64,000 nucleotides of DNA from Dermatemys mawii (Eukaryota; Chordata; Testudines; Dermatemydidae): contig ML677365.1 of assembly GCA_007922305.1 (NCBI GenBank), positions 15,181,721-15,245,720 on the forward strand, given 5' to 3'. Positions within the stretch are counted from its first letter, which is position 1. Every line of letters begins with the position of its first letter. The notes under the pieces were generated by a model. It worked only from the letters and a program-made list of their open reading frames with translations. It was not told the DNA's origin and searched no databases. Both the position numbers and the translations under genes were made by a program. Positions 34,500-47,430 of this stretch are shown here, piece by piece.

Positions 34500-35515
34500 A
34501 GCTGCTCTGTGCGGACGCTAATCCAAGACTGTCCACCACCGGGCATTGGCATCCAATATCAGACTGATGGCAATCTTTTCAATGTCTCTCGCCTCCCAGT
34601 ACTAAATTAACATTAGCAACAATAACTCAACTCCAGTACACAGAGATTGTGAAGCAGTTGCACACTCAAAAGAGGATCTACAAACATCCCTTAACTGCTT
34701 CTCTGAAGCTTAAAAAAGCTTAGGGCTAACCCTGAATATTGGCAAAACAAAACTTCTCCACCAGCCAGCTCCCAGTCAATCCTCAGACCAAGCAAGGAAG
34801 TTCTACACTGACAGAGAAGAACTGGAAAATGCCGACAACTATGCCTACCTTGGCAGCTTTCTCTCACAGAGGGCAGACATAGACATTCAGATTCATTACA
34901 GAATCCACTGTGCCAGCTTTGCCTTTGTCTCAATGGGTGACTGACCACAACATCAAAACACACACTACACTTTTAATTTACAAAGTGGTGGTAATCCCAA
35001 CTCTCTTCTACGGCTGTGAGACTTAGGAGACCTACAGAAAATATCTGAAAAACCTAGAATGGCAGCACGAGCACTTATGCCACAAGATGCTCAACATAAA
35101 GCAGGAGGATTGCTGCACCAACGTCAGTATCCTCACGGAGGCCAATACTTTCAGTATCGAGGCCCTGATTATCCAGAACCAGCTGAGGTGGAGCAGGCAC
35201 TGTGTGCGTATGCCTGATGGACACCTACAAAAACAATTGCTGTACACCCAAGTCACCAAAGGAGAAAGCAAACGGAGAGGCCAAAAGAAATGCTTCACAG
35301 ACACCCTCAAGTCAAACATCAAGAGATGTGGCATCAATACCATGCAGTGGGAGACTGTATCCCAGGACCAGGCTAACTGTAGAAGACTCGTCAGAGATGG
35401 AACAATCACTTCTGAGGAAAATCACCTTGCCCGAGTGGCAGGAAAACACTGGAGGGTGGGGGAGGAGGGGGAACCAAAAAAAAGGACAGACAACTGTAAT
35501 TTCTCCATTTAACTA
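34500..35515 (+). pseudogene. LINE reverse-transcriptase C-terminal half
   Basis: Plus-strand frames give CEAVAHSKEDLQTS (region after the YADD box, itself lost), LTLNIGKTKLLHQPA, YAYLGSFLSQRADIDIQ, then LFYGCET, and finally the long frame 35087..35512. That frame holds QLRWSRHCVRMPDGHLQKQL and GQKKCFTDTLKSN. This order (KT box, YLGS box, LYGCE box, LRWxGHxxRM box) is typical of RTE/R2-like and related LINE C-termini; I cannot fix the clade. Several stops and shifts are present. Confidence 0.7.
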
Positions 35516-35589
35516 GGAGGCAGTTCCAGTTAAGTCTTTCTTACTTTGAGTAAGAACAGCCTGGATGACTGCCAAGAATGTTCATTCTA

Positions 35590-36610
35590 GGTCCAATGCC
35601 CATCCAAACACCAGACCTTTAAGTGCAATGGGTCTGGATTGCATTGTCTGATTCTGCTTCCTTCCTGAGTAAGGAGATCCAGGAAGGTGTGGATCTTGAT
35701 AAGAGGACAGATTGACTCTGGCCATGTCATGGCAGATCTTTCTCCTGTCACCCAACTGGCCCAGACAGTTTTGGTTCCCAGAGCCCTTGAGAATGTCAAT
35801 CTAGACATCTGTTGTAACAGGGAAATAGAAAGAAAGGTATATCTGAGTTTACTTGCCCATGACAACAGGAGATCACTGTTCGTTTGGAATGCAGAGAGAT
35901 CCAACTGAGGTGTTCCCCACTGAGTGAATATCCCACTCAGGACAGAACTGTGTATCTCCCACTCCTGGTCTGTAGAGAAGTGTCTGCTCAGGTTGCCTGC
36001 TAAGGATTTTTGAGCACCTGGAAGGTATGAAGCTTGGATAGTGATGCAGTTTCTGATGCATCTGTTCCCAAGCCTAACTGCTTCTAAGCATGGTGATAAA
36101 GATATTGCTCCACCTTCTTTGTTTATGTAAGAGACCATGGTGATGATGTCCAATGTTACTTAGACCTGGAGAAAATGAATGAGCAAGAGAAAAGCCCTGC
36201 ATGGCAGGCTGACTGTCCTCATTTCCAGTAGAATGATGTGCAGTCTGGCTTCTCATGAAGTCCAAGCACCTCATGTGATGTGATTCTTCATGCGAACACC
36301 CCAACCCATAAGGGGATACATTTGGTGGCACTGAGAGTGATGAAGGGGTTGTCAACTGTCATTCAATCCAGGTTTGACCACCAGATAAAACAGGTGATGA
36401 CCGAGGTGGACACAGTCATTCTGGTGTTGATGTGATACTTGTCTGGTGAGTAGACCAACCAGAGCCAGACCTAGAGGCAGCATAGATGAAGTCTGACAAA
36501 TGGTACAACATAAGTGCACGAGGCCATGTGGCCTAGAAGAGAAAGGAACACCTTGACTGTAGTCCTTGGTCTGTAAGTAAACTGTGCTATTGGCTTGCTC
36601 ATTAACTGAA
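35590..36610 (-). pseudogene. DIRS-type reverse transcriptase/RNase H remnant
   Basis: The minus-strand frame 35587..36153 reads ITMVSYINKEGGAISLSPCL, then YLPGAQKSLAGNLSRHFST and WGTPQLDLSAFQTNSDLL. This matches the RNase H region of DIRS-like elements, where the usual pattern is DNTTxVAYINxxGG and AxxLSR. Further upstream (36360..36600) FLSLLGHMAS fits the RT thumb. The first RNase H Asp-Asn pair appears as DII, and stops occur upstream, so it is dead. It probably belongs with the tyrosine-recombinase relic at 1..720 by family, not by copy. Confidence 0.65.
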
Positions 36611-36804
36611 ATCTTTATGAGGGAACGAAAGTTCTTGCTGAAACGGAGCCCAATGTCACTTCAATAAAGTTTATTGTCTTTGTGTGTGTTAAAATTTACT
36701 TTTCTTTGTTCACACAGGCACCCAGTACTGCTAGAAGATGGAGCAGGAACAATATCACCACTCTGACCTCATGACTGGAGCAATCTACTAGGAGTCAATC
36801 ATCA

Positions 36805-36925
36805 CAGAAGATATTGGTTGGAAGAGACCTTGGAAGGTCATCTAGTCCAACCTCCTGCTTAAAGTGGGACCAACCCCAAATAAATCTTCCCAGTCAGGGC
36901 TTTGTCACGCCGGGCCTTAAAAAGA
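36805..36925 (-). mobile_element. CR1 3'-end fragment
   Basis: The plus strand reads ggttggaagagaccttggaa, then ggtcatctagtccaacctcc and agggctttgtcacgccgggc, the complement of a CR1 3' UTR and ORF2 end. Confidence 0.8.
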
Positions 36926-38811
36926 TGGAGATCTGTCCTTTCAACCATGAGAGTACTCCTCATGGGAAGCCTAGGAAGAACAGTTCTTGGACTTAGCAGC
37001 TGTAGACTCTGCTCCTAAGTTTGTTCTTGGAGGGGCGCTGCTTATCTGATGGGGCTGATTTGTGGAGGAGTCTTGCTGCCACAGATCAAAGTGAAGCCTC
37101 AGAGCCTTCTCCATAATGTGTTTCCCTAACTGAAGCTTATGAACTCTGCATGTTTGCTGTGCAAATGAGCAGCAGATGCTGCACATTGCAACAACATGCA
37201 TCGCCCCCAAGCAGTAGACAAAGGATTGGTGGATCATCACTCATGGAGAATGAGTGAAACTCTAACAATACCAAAGTAAAAACTATGAAAACTATTCAAA
37301 CTATTCTATTTACAGGACCAAAAATAAAAGCTGGAGAAATCTGTGGATATAGGGATTCCAACTCAGCCCATGTCATGGTAAGAAAGAAGTGGAGAGGCAT
37401 CAGTCCACACTGCCTCTTATGTCCTTGGTCTGGAGTACAAGGAGAACTTCACTGTATCTGTGGCGCTACAGACACTGATTTTTAGAATTTCCAAACTTGG
37501 GTTCATGGCATGCATACACCCCAGCCCACCTCCCCATGTGCAATACACATAGGGACCAGCACTTGAAGAACAGAGAGTTAGGAAACTTATTCTTGATTGG
37601 ACAACCCAATCAAGGTGTACGGCAGACAAAAACACAAGCAAAAAAACCCATCCAGGATGGTATAAGTTAAACAACTATGGTTGCAGGGAGCTTGGCTATA
37701 GAAACTCTGCCCATAGGCAGATCTAATAAAGTGATCTACCAAAACAGATTCTGTTTCCCTCAGCGTGTAAATAAATATACCTACTTTTAAAAAATTCGCA
37801 TTTTTCGAAGAGATCAGAATCAAGTCCTAAGCAAACAGATAGATAACGCTCTTTGAAATCGCCTCTGCAACACTTATGCCTTACTCAGCTCTCTTCTTTG
37901 CACCTACAAACCCAAAGGAATGTGTTTGATTCTTTACACTATGGTGAACGTTTACAGTATTACAAATATAAAAAAATCAATGTAATTATTACAATTTTTT
38001 TAAAATGCATATGTCATTTTAGGTCAGCTAAATGTCTGCACTAAAAATGTGCAAAAAAATAAATGATCATTTTGTAACTTGGATCCTAAGTGGTCAATGG
38101 CCTCCTGAAACTATAAAGTCCAAAGGTTTCATTAATCCAAGACCATTAAAGTAATAGTGAAGATGGTCAGTAATTAAACTAATCACATCTCCCTAAAGAC
38201 CAAAAATGTAGACAACAGCTAGTAGCTGACAACTAACTTCAACATTTTCCAGCTGCTCTAGAGTAAAGCCTTTAGACATTTGAATGCATGCATGCATTTT
38301 ATTTTCCCAGGATTTCAAAGTCCACATGCAGGCTGCTGCTCAGCTATTATAAATGAGTAATTCAAGTAGGGCATGACTGCTTTTTGTATTAACTTGATAA
38401 AGATGTTTCACTCCAAGTGCATCAACAGTTGTGTTAAGTCATCCCTTTTACAGGCTGATTAGGATTACTTATGCCATGTTTTGTTACCATCGAAAAATAA
38501 AGAAGCATTATTAACTTTGACATTTATTTTCATAAGAATTTAACTCTTGGCTAATGAATTAAAAATAATTTCATTCACTGATTGCTGTCTTAATTCAAGT
38601 AGTATCGCATTACTTAAAAATCAAGCATTATAATATAGTAACCATACATTTAAACTATAAATTTGTTTTCAGAATACATTCAACTGTATTAAAGTTTGTG
38701 CATCATATTGGCACACGAATGAAAATTTATATTTTTTCGCTGCCAACAGATGAGTCTTCAGCAAACTGATTTAAATACAGACATTTTAATACAAGTGATA
38801 GAATATAATTA
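36926..38811. other. Intron sequence, nothing recognised
   Basis: No supported exon or repeat. ORFs at 36971..37240 and 37417..37823 have no in-phase splice sites. Confidence 0.4.
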
Positions 38812-39903
38812 CACCTTGGGGTAACTCTGCACCACTACACATGTGTAGAATTTATGTCCCTCAGAGATTTCTTTGCTTCCCCAGAGAAAAATGACTCTCA
38901 CAGAGAAGCAAAGGGAAACCACAAGAGCAGTCATGCAACCCTCCCTAGCAGTATATTTTGGGTGTCCCGGGCAGCTGCAGAGAGGTAAATCACTGTGGAG
39001 CAATAGGTGGGACTGGGGAAGACTGGGCTAGTGAGTCCTACCCTGCGCCAGGCTCAGCTGCTAGTCCTGGAGAGGATGAGACTTCCTCTTCCCCTCCACG
39101 GCATCCGGGTCTCAGTCAAATCCATCCCCAGTTGTAGGAATATCTGCAATCCCTCCCCTCATATCCAGACCCTCCCGCCAAGTCTCATCACCATCCCCGC
39201 ACCCAGAACCCCACCTGATGAGCCTCACTCCCCTGGCACATGGACCATCCCGATGAGCCAACTGCACCCAGATTCCCACACCACTGAGCCCCAGTCAGTT
39301 GCACCTGAATACCCCCATTACTGAGCACAACTCTTCCAGCATCTAGACCCCGCACTGGGCTCCCCACACCCAGATCCCCCTGCTGAGCTCTATCCTCCCA
39401 CACCCAGACCCCCTCCGACCACTAAGCCCCAACCACCTTCATCTGGACCCCACTGCAAAGTCCCATTACCATTGGATCCAGAACCCCTCAGCAGGCCCCT
39501 GTGCATTCAGATCCACCCTGAACCCAAATACCCCACTGAGCCGCCCGCACACAGATTGCCCCACACAGAACCTTCTTAACTCACATCTGGATCCATCCTA
39601 CATTAAGCCCCTCCACACTTGGCTCCTGTCTTGCTGAGCCTGCCTGCCCACACAGACAGGCAGGGCCCTGAGGTGTTTCTGAGGCAGGATGAGTCTTCCA
39701 TGCACTGTGTCAGGGCTGAGTGCAGCCTCACCTCTGAGTGTGTGTCCTGGGGGAGGAGGAAGGAAAGCCTGCACATTGAACTCCCACCTCTGTGTAGCCA
39801 GTGGCCTGTGCTGCCCGATGCCATGCTGCAATCTCCACATTTATTTGACAAACAACATTTGCAGAATTTTAAATTTTTGGCACAGAATGCCTCAGGAGTA
39901 ATA
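38812..39903. mobile_element. GC-rich TIR element, 'attctgc' ends
   Basis: The left end accttggggtaactctgcac and the complement of the right end gcacagaatgcctcaggagt are imperfect inverted repeats. The interior (39020..39600) has a loosely repeated 'ccccactgagccc...cccagac' pattern that makes spurious ORFs. I recognise the ends as a common turtle element. No transposase. Confidence 0.55.
39020..39620 (+). repeat. Degenerate C-rich tandem array
   Basis: Phrases of the form 'catctggaccccactg', 'cacccagatccccctgctga' and 'acccagaccccctccgacca' recur about every 40 bp, suggesting an old variable tandem repeat. Confidence 0.5.
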
Positions 39904-41639
39904 ATGCATGTTAGGAATGTAATTTAGTGATTCTACAATCATACACTTATAAAATAGCTATTAACTATTTTTCAACACATTTTGAACATGAAAATATATT
40001 TTAGGAAATGTTTGAGTTAAGCATATCGGTACATATATTTAAAGCATAATTTAACAATTTCAAATGTTTTGCAAATATAATGGCTTTTTTAAAACTTTGT
40101 ATTTATTAATTTTCAGTTCACTGGCCAGAGTTGGTGCACACACAGTGGAATTCCCTCTCTCTCTCCCCACCCTAAGGCCCACGTGTAAGATATTCTATAG
40201 GTTAGGGGAGAGAGAAGAGAATTCACATATTCTTCTCAACAGATAAGAGTGACCGCTTATTGGTTCAATGCCAACAGAATCAAACATTAATACACTTACA
40301 TTAAAAAGAAAAAATTCAGTATCCATAATTCACATGCACCTCAAAGGGGTAGGATGCCGGGGCATAGAAAAATGAATAATTTTAATAAATTTTTGTGGCT
40401 ATAGTATATCTTTAGATATACAAATATATTTAGCAAGATAGTAGATCCTTTCGGGTCTTAAGTTGCAGTACTTTGAGGACATATTCCAGTAGTGTTTTCA
40501 AGACAAACAGGCATCATCTGATTCAGAATATCATTCTGAGAGTAATAAACTGATCTTCAAAACTTTCAATTGTATCATTTGTTAGCTTTTAGTCTCCATA
40601 ATAATTTTAGAAACATATTCAGTTTCCTCCTCTCAGGTTCTTGAAGGTGGCATAGATATTTGCTGTGTTTTCAGTGCTATTCTGTTGTCATCCATGCTGT
40701 TCCTGAGTCTCCAGATTTGTAACTGTCATTACTATGTTGTCCATTTCACCAGTGATCGCTATTACTGTGGCATGTACCCTGGCACCTTTCCATTAATTTC
40801 ATATTATATAGTGTGAAGTTAGTTGCAATTCTCATTATACATGCATAGAATTCTTTTTCCAGGTTTTCTGGTGAAAATGAAAAACCTAAAGGGTTTTAGA
40901 TCTGCCTGCATGACCTTGAAAATATAATTCTGAATCTGTTTTGATTGTCTCTTAGTCATTTTCAGTACGTTAGCAGCTGAATACCTGTTTAAGTATAAAC
41001 ATAGGCTCTGAACCTTCTGCTGTTTCTGCTCAGGCAGATGCCAGTGCTGGCATAGAGTCAGTTGCAGGATTGGGGCTATAGATACAGTAATCTGTAACTC
41101 AGACATTGTTTCAGTAAAACACATTGTCCTCCCTGCTGTGTTGTTTTTACCCTCCTCAAAGTAATTTAACTGCAAATCAAAGTTAAGTTAAGTAACAATT
41201 TTTAAAATGTAGTTATTTCATTAAAGTATATAATCTTTATCAGTGTACTTTTCAAATACATTTAGCTTGTCAGGAAGTAATAGGAATGTTGGAAGTGTTT
41301 CAAAAGAGAATTTCAAATAAGACTTCACATTACTACATTGCATGTAAATTAAATATTCTATTCTGTTTATGGATCCTGTGTTTGAAGTTACATTTCTAAA
41401 AAACTATTTTATGAAGATATTTACAACTAAGAGCACATAGTACACATGTAGCACATTCACTACTATCCTACATAATCATATTCTTGTCCTACATACTTCT
41501 AAAGCACCCACAATACCTAGCTATTTAATGCTTCATTGTTATATACAGGCAGGCATATTGTTATTTAGTGCAAACTAGTTTTACTTAGATGTTTTGCTGA
41601 AAAATGCAGATGTTACTTATTCAATATATAAAAGATTAA
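39904..41639. other. Intron sequence, one weak exon-like stretch
   Basis: Mostly AT-rich. A minus-strand stretch near 40985..41163 has an acceptor-like and donor-like pair but was not accepted as an exon (see the rejected list). Confidence 0.4.
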
Positions 41640-41830
41640 TGGCCAAAACTTTCAGAAATGAGCAGTAATTTTGGAAGTCTCCATTTTTGGATGCCCAATT
41701 TAAGGGGGCCCAATTTTCAGAGGGTGGGTGCTCAGCACTTTATGAAATCAGGCTTCTTTAGAGCTTCTGAAGTGAAAACTGAGGTTTCCGCAATCACTAG
41801 TCATTTCTAAAAAGTCTTGGTCAACTTTTC
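41640..41830 (+). repeat. Ancient interspersed repeat ('gattttcaaa' type)
   Basis: ggccaaaactttcagaaatg, then ggcccaattttcagagggtg and gctcagcactttatgaaatc fit a widely dispersed sauropsid repeat. Confidence 0.45.
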
Positions 41831-42393
41831 TAGATATAGAAAAATATTGTTTTAGCTCATTTTGTCATTGGCACTGTCTTTTTGGGTTACTATTAGCTTA
41901 TTGATTAAATCCCAAGTAGTATTGGGACTGTCTAATTCTAGCTCTGATCTAGTCATATCTCACATGGCACCACATTTCTTTAGTCACATGGTAATTGTAT
42001 AATTTTATATATGTGATGACAGTTGTAATCTGGTATGGCAATTCCTATGACCCGCAAATCAGTGGGGCACTTCTTCATTGATATTGTTAATGTTCTGAAA
42101 ATGTTCATTGCTTTGTAGAGTTGAGATTATGTCCAGAACAAGTAGTCTGGGTTTTAATCAAAAACCACGTATGTCAAAGATTTTCAGTAAGCTTGTGTGC
42201 ATGTGTGCAATCAAAACTTTTGAATCTGTGGCCATTCCCCCAGAACATACGTGGAACAATCTACATTCCCTCCTCATCTACAACAGAGGCTGGGCTGTGG
42301 TGAATAATGGAGTACAGAAGAAGTAGCATGATGAACATACTTAGAGTCGAAAACAAACCACCTCATTAAAAAGAATATTTCAAATGTATAAAA

Positions 42394-42500
42394 CAGTGGT
42401 TTTCAAGCTGGAGTCTGCAGACTATGTCTAAGGAGTCCCCGAAAGGTTGTTGTTACCATAGAACAATGGTTTTCCACCGTTGGTCCGTGGACAGGACCAG
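42394..42500 (+). mobile_element. Two adjacent hAT-like left ends
   Basis: acagtggttttcaagctgga and, 70 bp on, acaatggttttccaccgttg followed by gtccgtggac are both variants of the 'cagtggttctcaa' hAT terminus. Confidence 0.5.
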
Positions 42501-42536
42501 TAAGTAAGTAAGTAAGTAAATAAATAAATAAATAAA
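42501..42536 (+). repeat. (TAAG)n/(TAAA)n microsatellite
   Basis: Four taag units pass into five taaa units, right after the hAT-like ends. Confidence 0.9.
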
Positions 42537-42664
42537 AGAATGCTCTGACGTGCCTTGAGTGAGAAAGCTGCTTTATACAAATATTATAGAAAAATGTATT
42601 AGCCCATAGTGTTTACTGAAATAAAATAGTATATTTGTACTGCCATATATAATTTATTACATAT

Positions 42665-43378
42665 TGTGACAAAGTTCCTCCTCTGCCTTGGTGGGTCCTA
42701 TGCTTATTGACGAATTTGCTTGCCTCAGAGATTCTCGGCAGCCCTCAGTTTGGCCACTTTCGTGGCTCAAATCTGCCATTCACTCAGCTAACCTCATCAC
42801 TGGCCATCATGGGGGAAAGGAAGAACAATCCCCACAGACTCCACTGATCCACCTACTGGATCAGGGAACAGACCAGGGACCTTCCCCTCTGATGGGACCC
42901 ACAGTTCAAGTCAACTCTTCTTATATCCAATAGGTGGGAAGGGGATAGTGGGAACCCTGTCCTCTACTTCGGGTTTCAGCCCAGGGCTCTGTGGATCACT
43001 GCTGTCTACAGTGTTTCATGTAACACCTATGTGACAGCTACAACTCCCTGGGCTACTTCCCCATGGCCTCCTCTCAACACCTTCTTTATCCTCACCACAG
43101 AACCTTCCTCCTGATGCCAGACAGCATTTGTTCTCCTCCATCCTTCAGAAGCACATCCCCTCACTCTCAGTTCCTTGCATGCCCCTCACTGACTGAAGTG
43201 AGGTCCTTTTTAACCAGGTACCCTGATAAGGCTGCCTGCCTTAATTGGTTCCAGTAAGTTCCTGATTGTTCTGGAACCGCCCATTACCTTACTCAGGGAA
43301 AAGGGACCTGCTTAATCTGGGACTAATATATCTGCCTTCTATCACTCCATTGTAGCCATCGGGTCTGAAACAGTCACA
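42665..43378 (+). mobile_element. Solo LTR of a gypsy-type element
   Basis: It starts tgtgacaaagttcctcctct and ends gaaacagtcaca, giving TG...CA ends with a TGTGAC/GTCACA inverted pair. I recognise it as an LTR common in turtles. The flanking 4-mers atat and atac differ at one base. The ORFs at 42688..43257 are incidental. Confidence 0.7.
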
Positions 43379-43885
43379 ATACCAAAAAAAAAGAAACCTT
43401 AAGAGATGGTATTTAGGTTGCTAAATCAAGCTCTCGCAGTTAGGAGATGCCAGATTTAACGGTGCCTGTGCAACCTGAATTCTGCCAACCAGTGAACTGA
43501 ATGATGCAAGAGTCCTATTGAAAATGATAGTATGTGATGATATAATTAAGGAAGGTATCATAATACTTACACACAAAAGGACAGAATCTAAGTTGGACCT
43601 GTAACCTTATATCTAGCATTTCCTATTTTTCAAATGTTTAATTTTGAAACCTCCTAAACAATACAACATATTTTTCGTACAAAATATCCAATGCTTTTCT
43701 CTTTTTAAAGGAAAATAAGTTCTATTATGTACAACAGTCCTTCCCAATTATGCATCGTTGAGAGGGTTTCAACCCTAAATCTCCAATATTGCAGCATAGA
43801 ACTTTACCACTTCAGCTACAGAACTAACTACATTAGTTGTCACTGGAAAGCTGTTATCCAGAGGAGAGGAGGATGGGTTAGGGAC

Positions 43886-44600
43886 AGTGGTGCAAGTAAA
43901 CTCCATGTCTTACTGGTACAGGGTGGGCCACCAGTCATGGGGAGCATGTGACCTCCCCACATGACTCTCCATGTGACTCATCACCCCGCCCCAGGCCCTC
44001 ACGCTCTACCTATCCCTCCCCACATCCCTCCCCAAATCCATCCCATGTTACCTGAGGTGGGGGCAGGACTCTGTCCTCCTCTTGACGCACTGGAGACAGG
44101 GCTGAGGACCAGTGGTACAGCTGCTGGAGAAGCTGCCATTGCTCTGCTCCTTTCCCCGCTGCTGTCCCTCTCAGCGGGAAAAGGAGCAGAACTCCCAGTC
44201 CTGTCCTCTAGCCCTTTCCTCCGCCGGGTGGTACACAGACAGAGATGCAGCTACATGGAAGGAGAGGGAGTGGGGCTGGGATTTCTGCTCTTTTCCCTGC
44301 TGGGAAGAGCAACAGGGAAAGTAGCACAACTCCTAGCCCCGCACCCTGTCCTTCCAGGCTCAGTGCTGCATGTCCTTCCTTTCTCATACTATAGCAGCAG
44401 CTGGGTGGACAGGGCTGGGGGCAGTACACCTGCCGGAAGAGCTGCTGGAGTCTGCTCCTTTCCCTGCTGCCCCTCCCAGAAGGGAAAGGAACAGAAAACT
44501 CCGGCCCTCTCCTCCGGTGGAGTTGCTGCTGTGTCTTTCCAGTATATTGTACCGGTTATAAATAGCTTACTGGTATGGCGTACTAGCATACTTGCACTTC
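43886..44600. mobile_element. GC-rich TIR element, 'gtgcaagta' ends
   Basis: Left gtgcaagtaaactccatgtc and the complement of tactagcatacttgcact are inverted, with an inner cttactggta/taccagtaag pair. The interior repeats 'gctgctggag...ctgctcctttccctgctg' and yields a 233-residue plus-strand ORF (43961..44662) that is Leu/Pro/Ser-rich and resembles no known protein. It also has ORFs on the opposite strand. Confidence 0.6.
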
Positions 44601-45825
44601 TGGTTAGGGAGAAACTCAGCCTGACACTCTCTCCAAGCCCCCTATTATACACAGGCATATGACAATTCTCCAAAAATAGCCATACTTTTGGAGTTTAATG
44701 TACCCATTCTACACATACCCATATATACCATTCAAAAGCTTATTTTATGTGCAATTAAATGAGATCTGATGTGAAACTGTCAAATGGTGCTGAAAGCCTG
44801 TAGGTGAGGTGAAACAGCGGCATCCAAATTGAGAAAGAGTCATTTTTTTTGCACAGTTCCAAACATACTGCAACATGACTATAACTACAGTTTTTGCTTT
44901 TTCAGTTAATTTCAACACTTTATCGTGATGTTTATTAGTCAAAGATACTAAAGGACACATTAAAAGATATTTACTGGTTTTGGATGGGCATATTTTTTTT
45001 CAGAAATGATATAGCATGTGGCAAAAATGGTGAATATCAACATTTTGAAATATACTAACATGGAATGTTTTCACATCACATTCTTAAGTGTCAAAGTTGC
45101 TCACAAATGATAATAGTTTTCTATATTTTCAATTGAAATTTGCTGATCAGAATAGTCTCACACTGAAGGCTGTGTACCAGTAGCAGTTGATTGCATACCC
45201 ACAGTTTATACTACACAGTGGGTACAAATTTAAGTGAATTCTTAATGTAATGCTTCTCCGTTCGTAAGCTTTTGTACATAAATGTATCAACTAGTCTCCC
45301 TCGTAGAAGGCTGTAATTTGCACCTGCCTATGCACGTGGTATTAGCCTTTTAAATATTCTGGAAACTAGCTTTTTAATTCAGTAATACTTACACACAGGT
45401 CAGTATTAGTGTTAGAGATGACAATATACAGCTTTGTATGGGCTTCAATCAAAGTGCTCTCTGAGCAAGAATAGCCATTTTTATACTAACCCATAGATCT
45501 AATTTATATATGTTAGCACAAGTTTGTATACTTGTACAAAAAGAAGAAAAGTGATAGTGATGATGGTAATGTTAGCACTATACTTTGGAAATATTACCTT
45601 TATAGGGAATATGCAAAATATGACAACATGCAGGATATAAACATCTTAAAGCTTATGTAAAAAAGAAAAGGAATTTACATAAACTTTGAAAAACATGTGT
45701 TATTTGTCAAGAAAATTTAAAAAAATGCAAAAGTCACTGGTGCTGGACACAGTTCTGTAGGTGCTGGAAGTAGAAGCCAGATGAATTGTGTTGACCGTTA
45801 CTGGATGAATTTTCTTGTTTAGATG
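44601..45825. other. AT-rich intron, nothing recognised
   Basis: No supported exon, RNA gene or repeat. Confidence 0.4.
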
Positions 45826-45912
45826 TGACAAAGAGTCCTGTGGCACCTTATAGACTAACAGACGTATTGGAGCCTAAGCTTTTGTGGGTAAATACCAACA
45901 AAATTCATCAGT
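45826..45912 (+). repeat. Half copy of the palindromic 'agtcctgtggcacctt' repeat
   Basis: acaaagagtcctgtggcacc, ttatagactaacagacgtat and aagcttttgtgggtaaatac match one arm of the repeat at 22205..22436. The returning arm is absent. Confidence 0.8.
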
Positions 45913-47159
45913 TTAGATGATGTGCCACCAACACTCTATCATAGGGGTTGCTTTGAAAAATACACAACTAAGACAAATTTGCACGTCACACATGAACCCA
46001 GGAAATAAAACTGACTCTGATACTGGTTAGAGAGAATCATGTTCACTGCCTGTATACCCATCAGAGCAATCATGTCATCCAGTGATTGGTCCTTTTACAT
46101 TATTTGCTTGAGGAAAAACATACAAGATAAGAAACTTTATAAAACAGAAACCTTTGAGAGACCAAGTAGCCAAGGAGGCAGCACTTCAAAGAGGAGATGG
46201 TGACAAATTGCACAGAATCTATGGACGACTTGCTTACTAAGGATGCAGTTTATCACTCAACATGCCTTTCTTTCTACTTAAGCAAAACAAACTTTAAAGC
46301 AAAACAATCCATTACACAGCAACTACACAGGCACCTTATGACACTGCATTTTATAAGCTGACTGAAGAGACAGATAGTAACCTTATGCACAACAAAAAGG
46401 CTCTTCTCCTGTCCAAGCTGGAGAAGATATAAAGCCCTTCTTCCCTCAGATATAAAAACCAAAAGCTAGTCCAACAGCAAATTAAAGGCAAAATAAGAAG
46501 AACATTATGGTTCTCCAATTTCATTCCACGCACAGCATAAACAAAATAAGTCTACCATTTTTCAATACAGTGCAAACAACATGTAGCTGATGCTAATCCA
46601 AGTTGCCAGTAATCTGAAGCATGAATTTAAGTAATCCAAATGTTTAAATCTTACAGACATTATTTTAAACATAAATAAACCATTGTTGCTAATTAGCAAA
46701 GATTTACTATTAAGCTTTCTTTCTTTGGCATCCCCACCTGCAGTTCCTACCTGATTCAGCAATAAAATTTAAATGCTCAATTAGTTATAACACCAGTACC
46801 ATGAGTACAGACCATAACATCCCAAAGAGAGATCAGCAACTTCATTATGGGGGCTGGAAGATGGAGAAAGTGCATAGTAACAAAGAAAATAACCGTTTCC
46901 ACATACAATAGTACTAAAACAGCACCTTTATTTTGCAAGGTATAGCAAGGCACTGTGAGGGACCAGGACATTGGCAGTTTTGCCTAGTGGTCAGAGCAGG
47001 AGTTAGGATACACAGCTGAGGGTCAGAACCAGAGACAAGCCAGATGCCAGAATGAGGAATTAGAGGTGAAGGTCAGGACCAGTGTAAAGATGCCAAATGC
47101 TAGAGTCAGAACCAGGAACTGAAACTGAAGGTCAGAACCTAGTTACTCAGAGTCAACGA

Positions 47160-47430
47160 AGGCAGGAGGCAGTCTTCCACTTATCTCCCTTCCTAATCTT
47201 TACCAAGTTGTAAGCTCCATGGAGATCCAACTGCGTGAAGACCTTGGTGGAGCAAAATCATTCAAAAAGCTCACTGATGAGTGGGAAAGGGTATCAGTTC
47301 TGGATGGCAATCTTGTTTAGTTTCCTGTAGTCCACACAGGGCCACTGAGATCCATCCTCCTTCTTTACAAGGAAAATCAGTGCCCGAGCTGGAGTTGTGA
47401 ATGGATTGATAGATGAAAAATCCTTTTGAA
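47160..47430 (-). pseudogene. Gypsy reverse-transcriptase core fragment
   Basis: Minus-strand translation reads ALIFLVKKEDGSQWPCVDYR, then KLNKI, YPFPLISELFE, and [20 protein letters not shown] followed by WKTA. These are RT blocks 1 to 3 of a gypsy polymerase. The first catalytic Asp (LDL) is kept. The block with the Asp-Asp pair is absent, because the sequence passes into an LTR-like piece. Two stops break the frame. Confidence 0.75.

Noticed and set aside
40985..41163. Exon-like minus-strand stretch with acceptor gatttgcag and donor AACAG|GTATT
   Set aside because: It is open only in phase 0, whereas the VPS13B exon at 57403 ends in phase 1. The peptide does not match VPS13B as I recall it, and part of the stretch (ttgcaggattggggctat) looks like an ancient repeat.
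43961..44662. 233-residue plus-strand ORF
   Set aside because: It lies in a GC-rich TIR element with ORFs in opposing frames, low-complexity composition and no known domain.
46860..46971. Minus-strand peptide GAVLVLLYVE resembling the start of the next expected VPS13B exon
   Set aside because: There is no polypyrimidine tract at the putative acceptor, and the match ends after a few residues.
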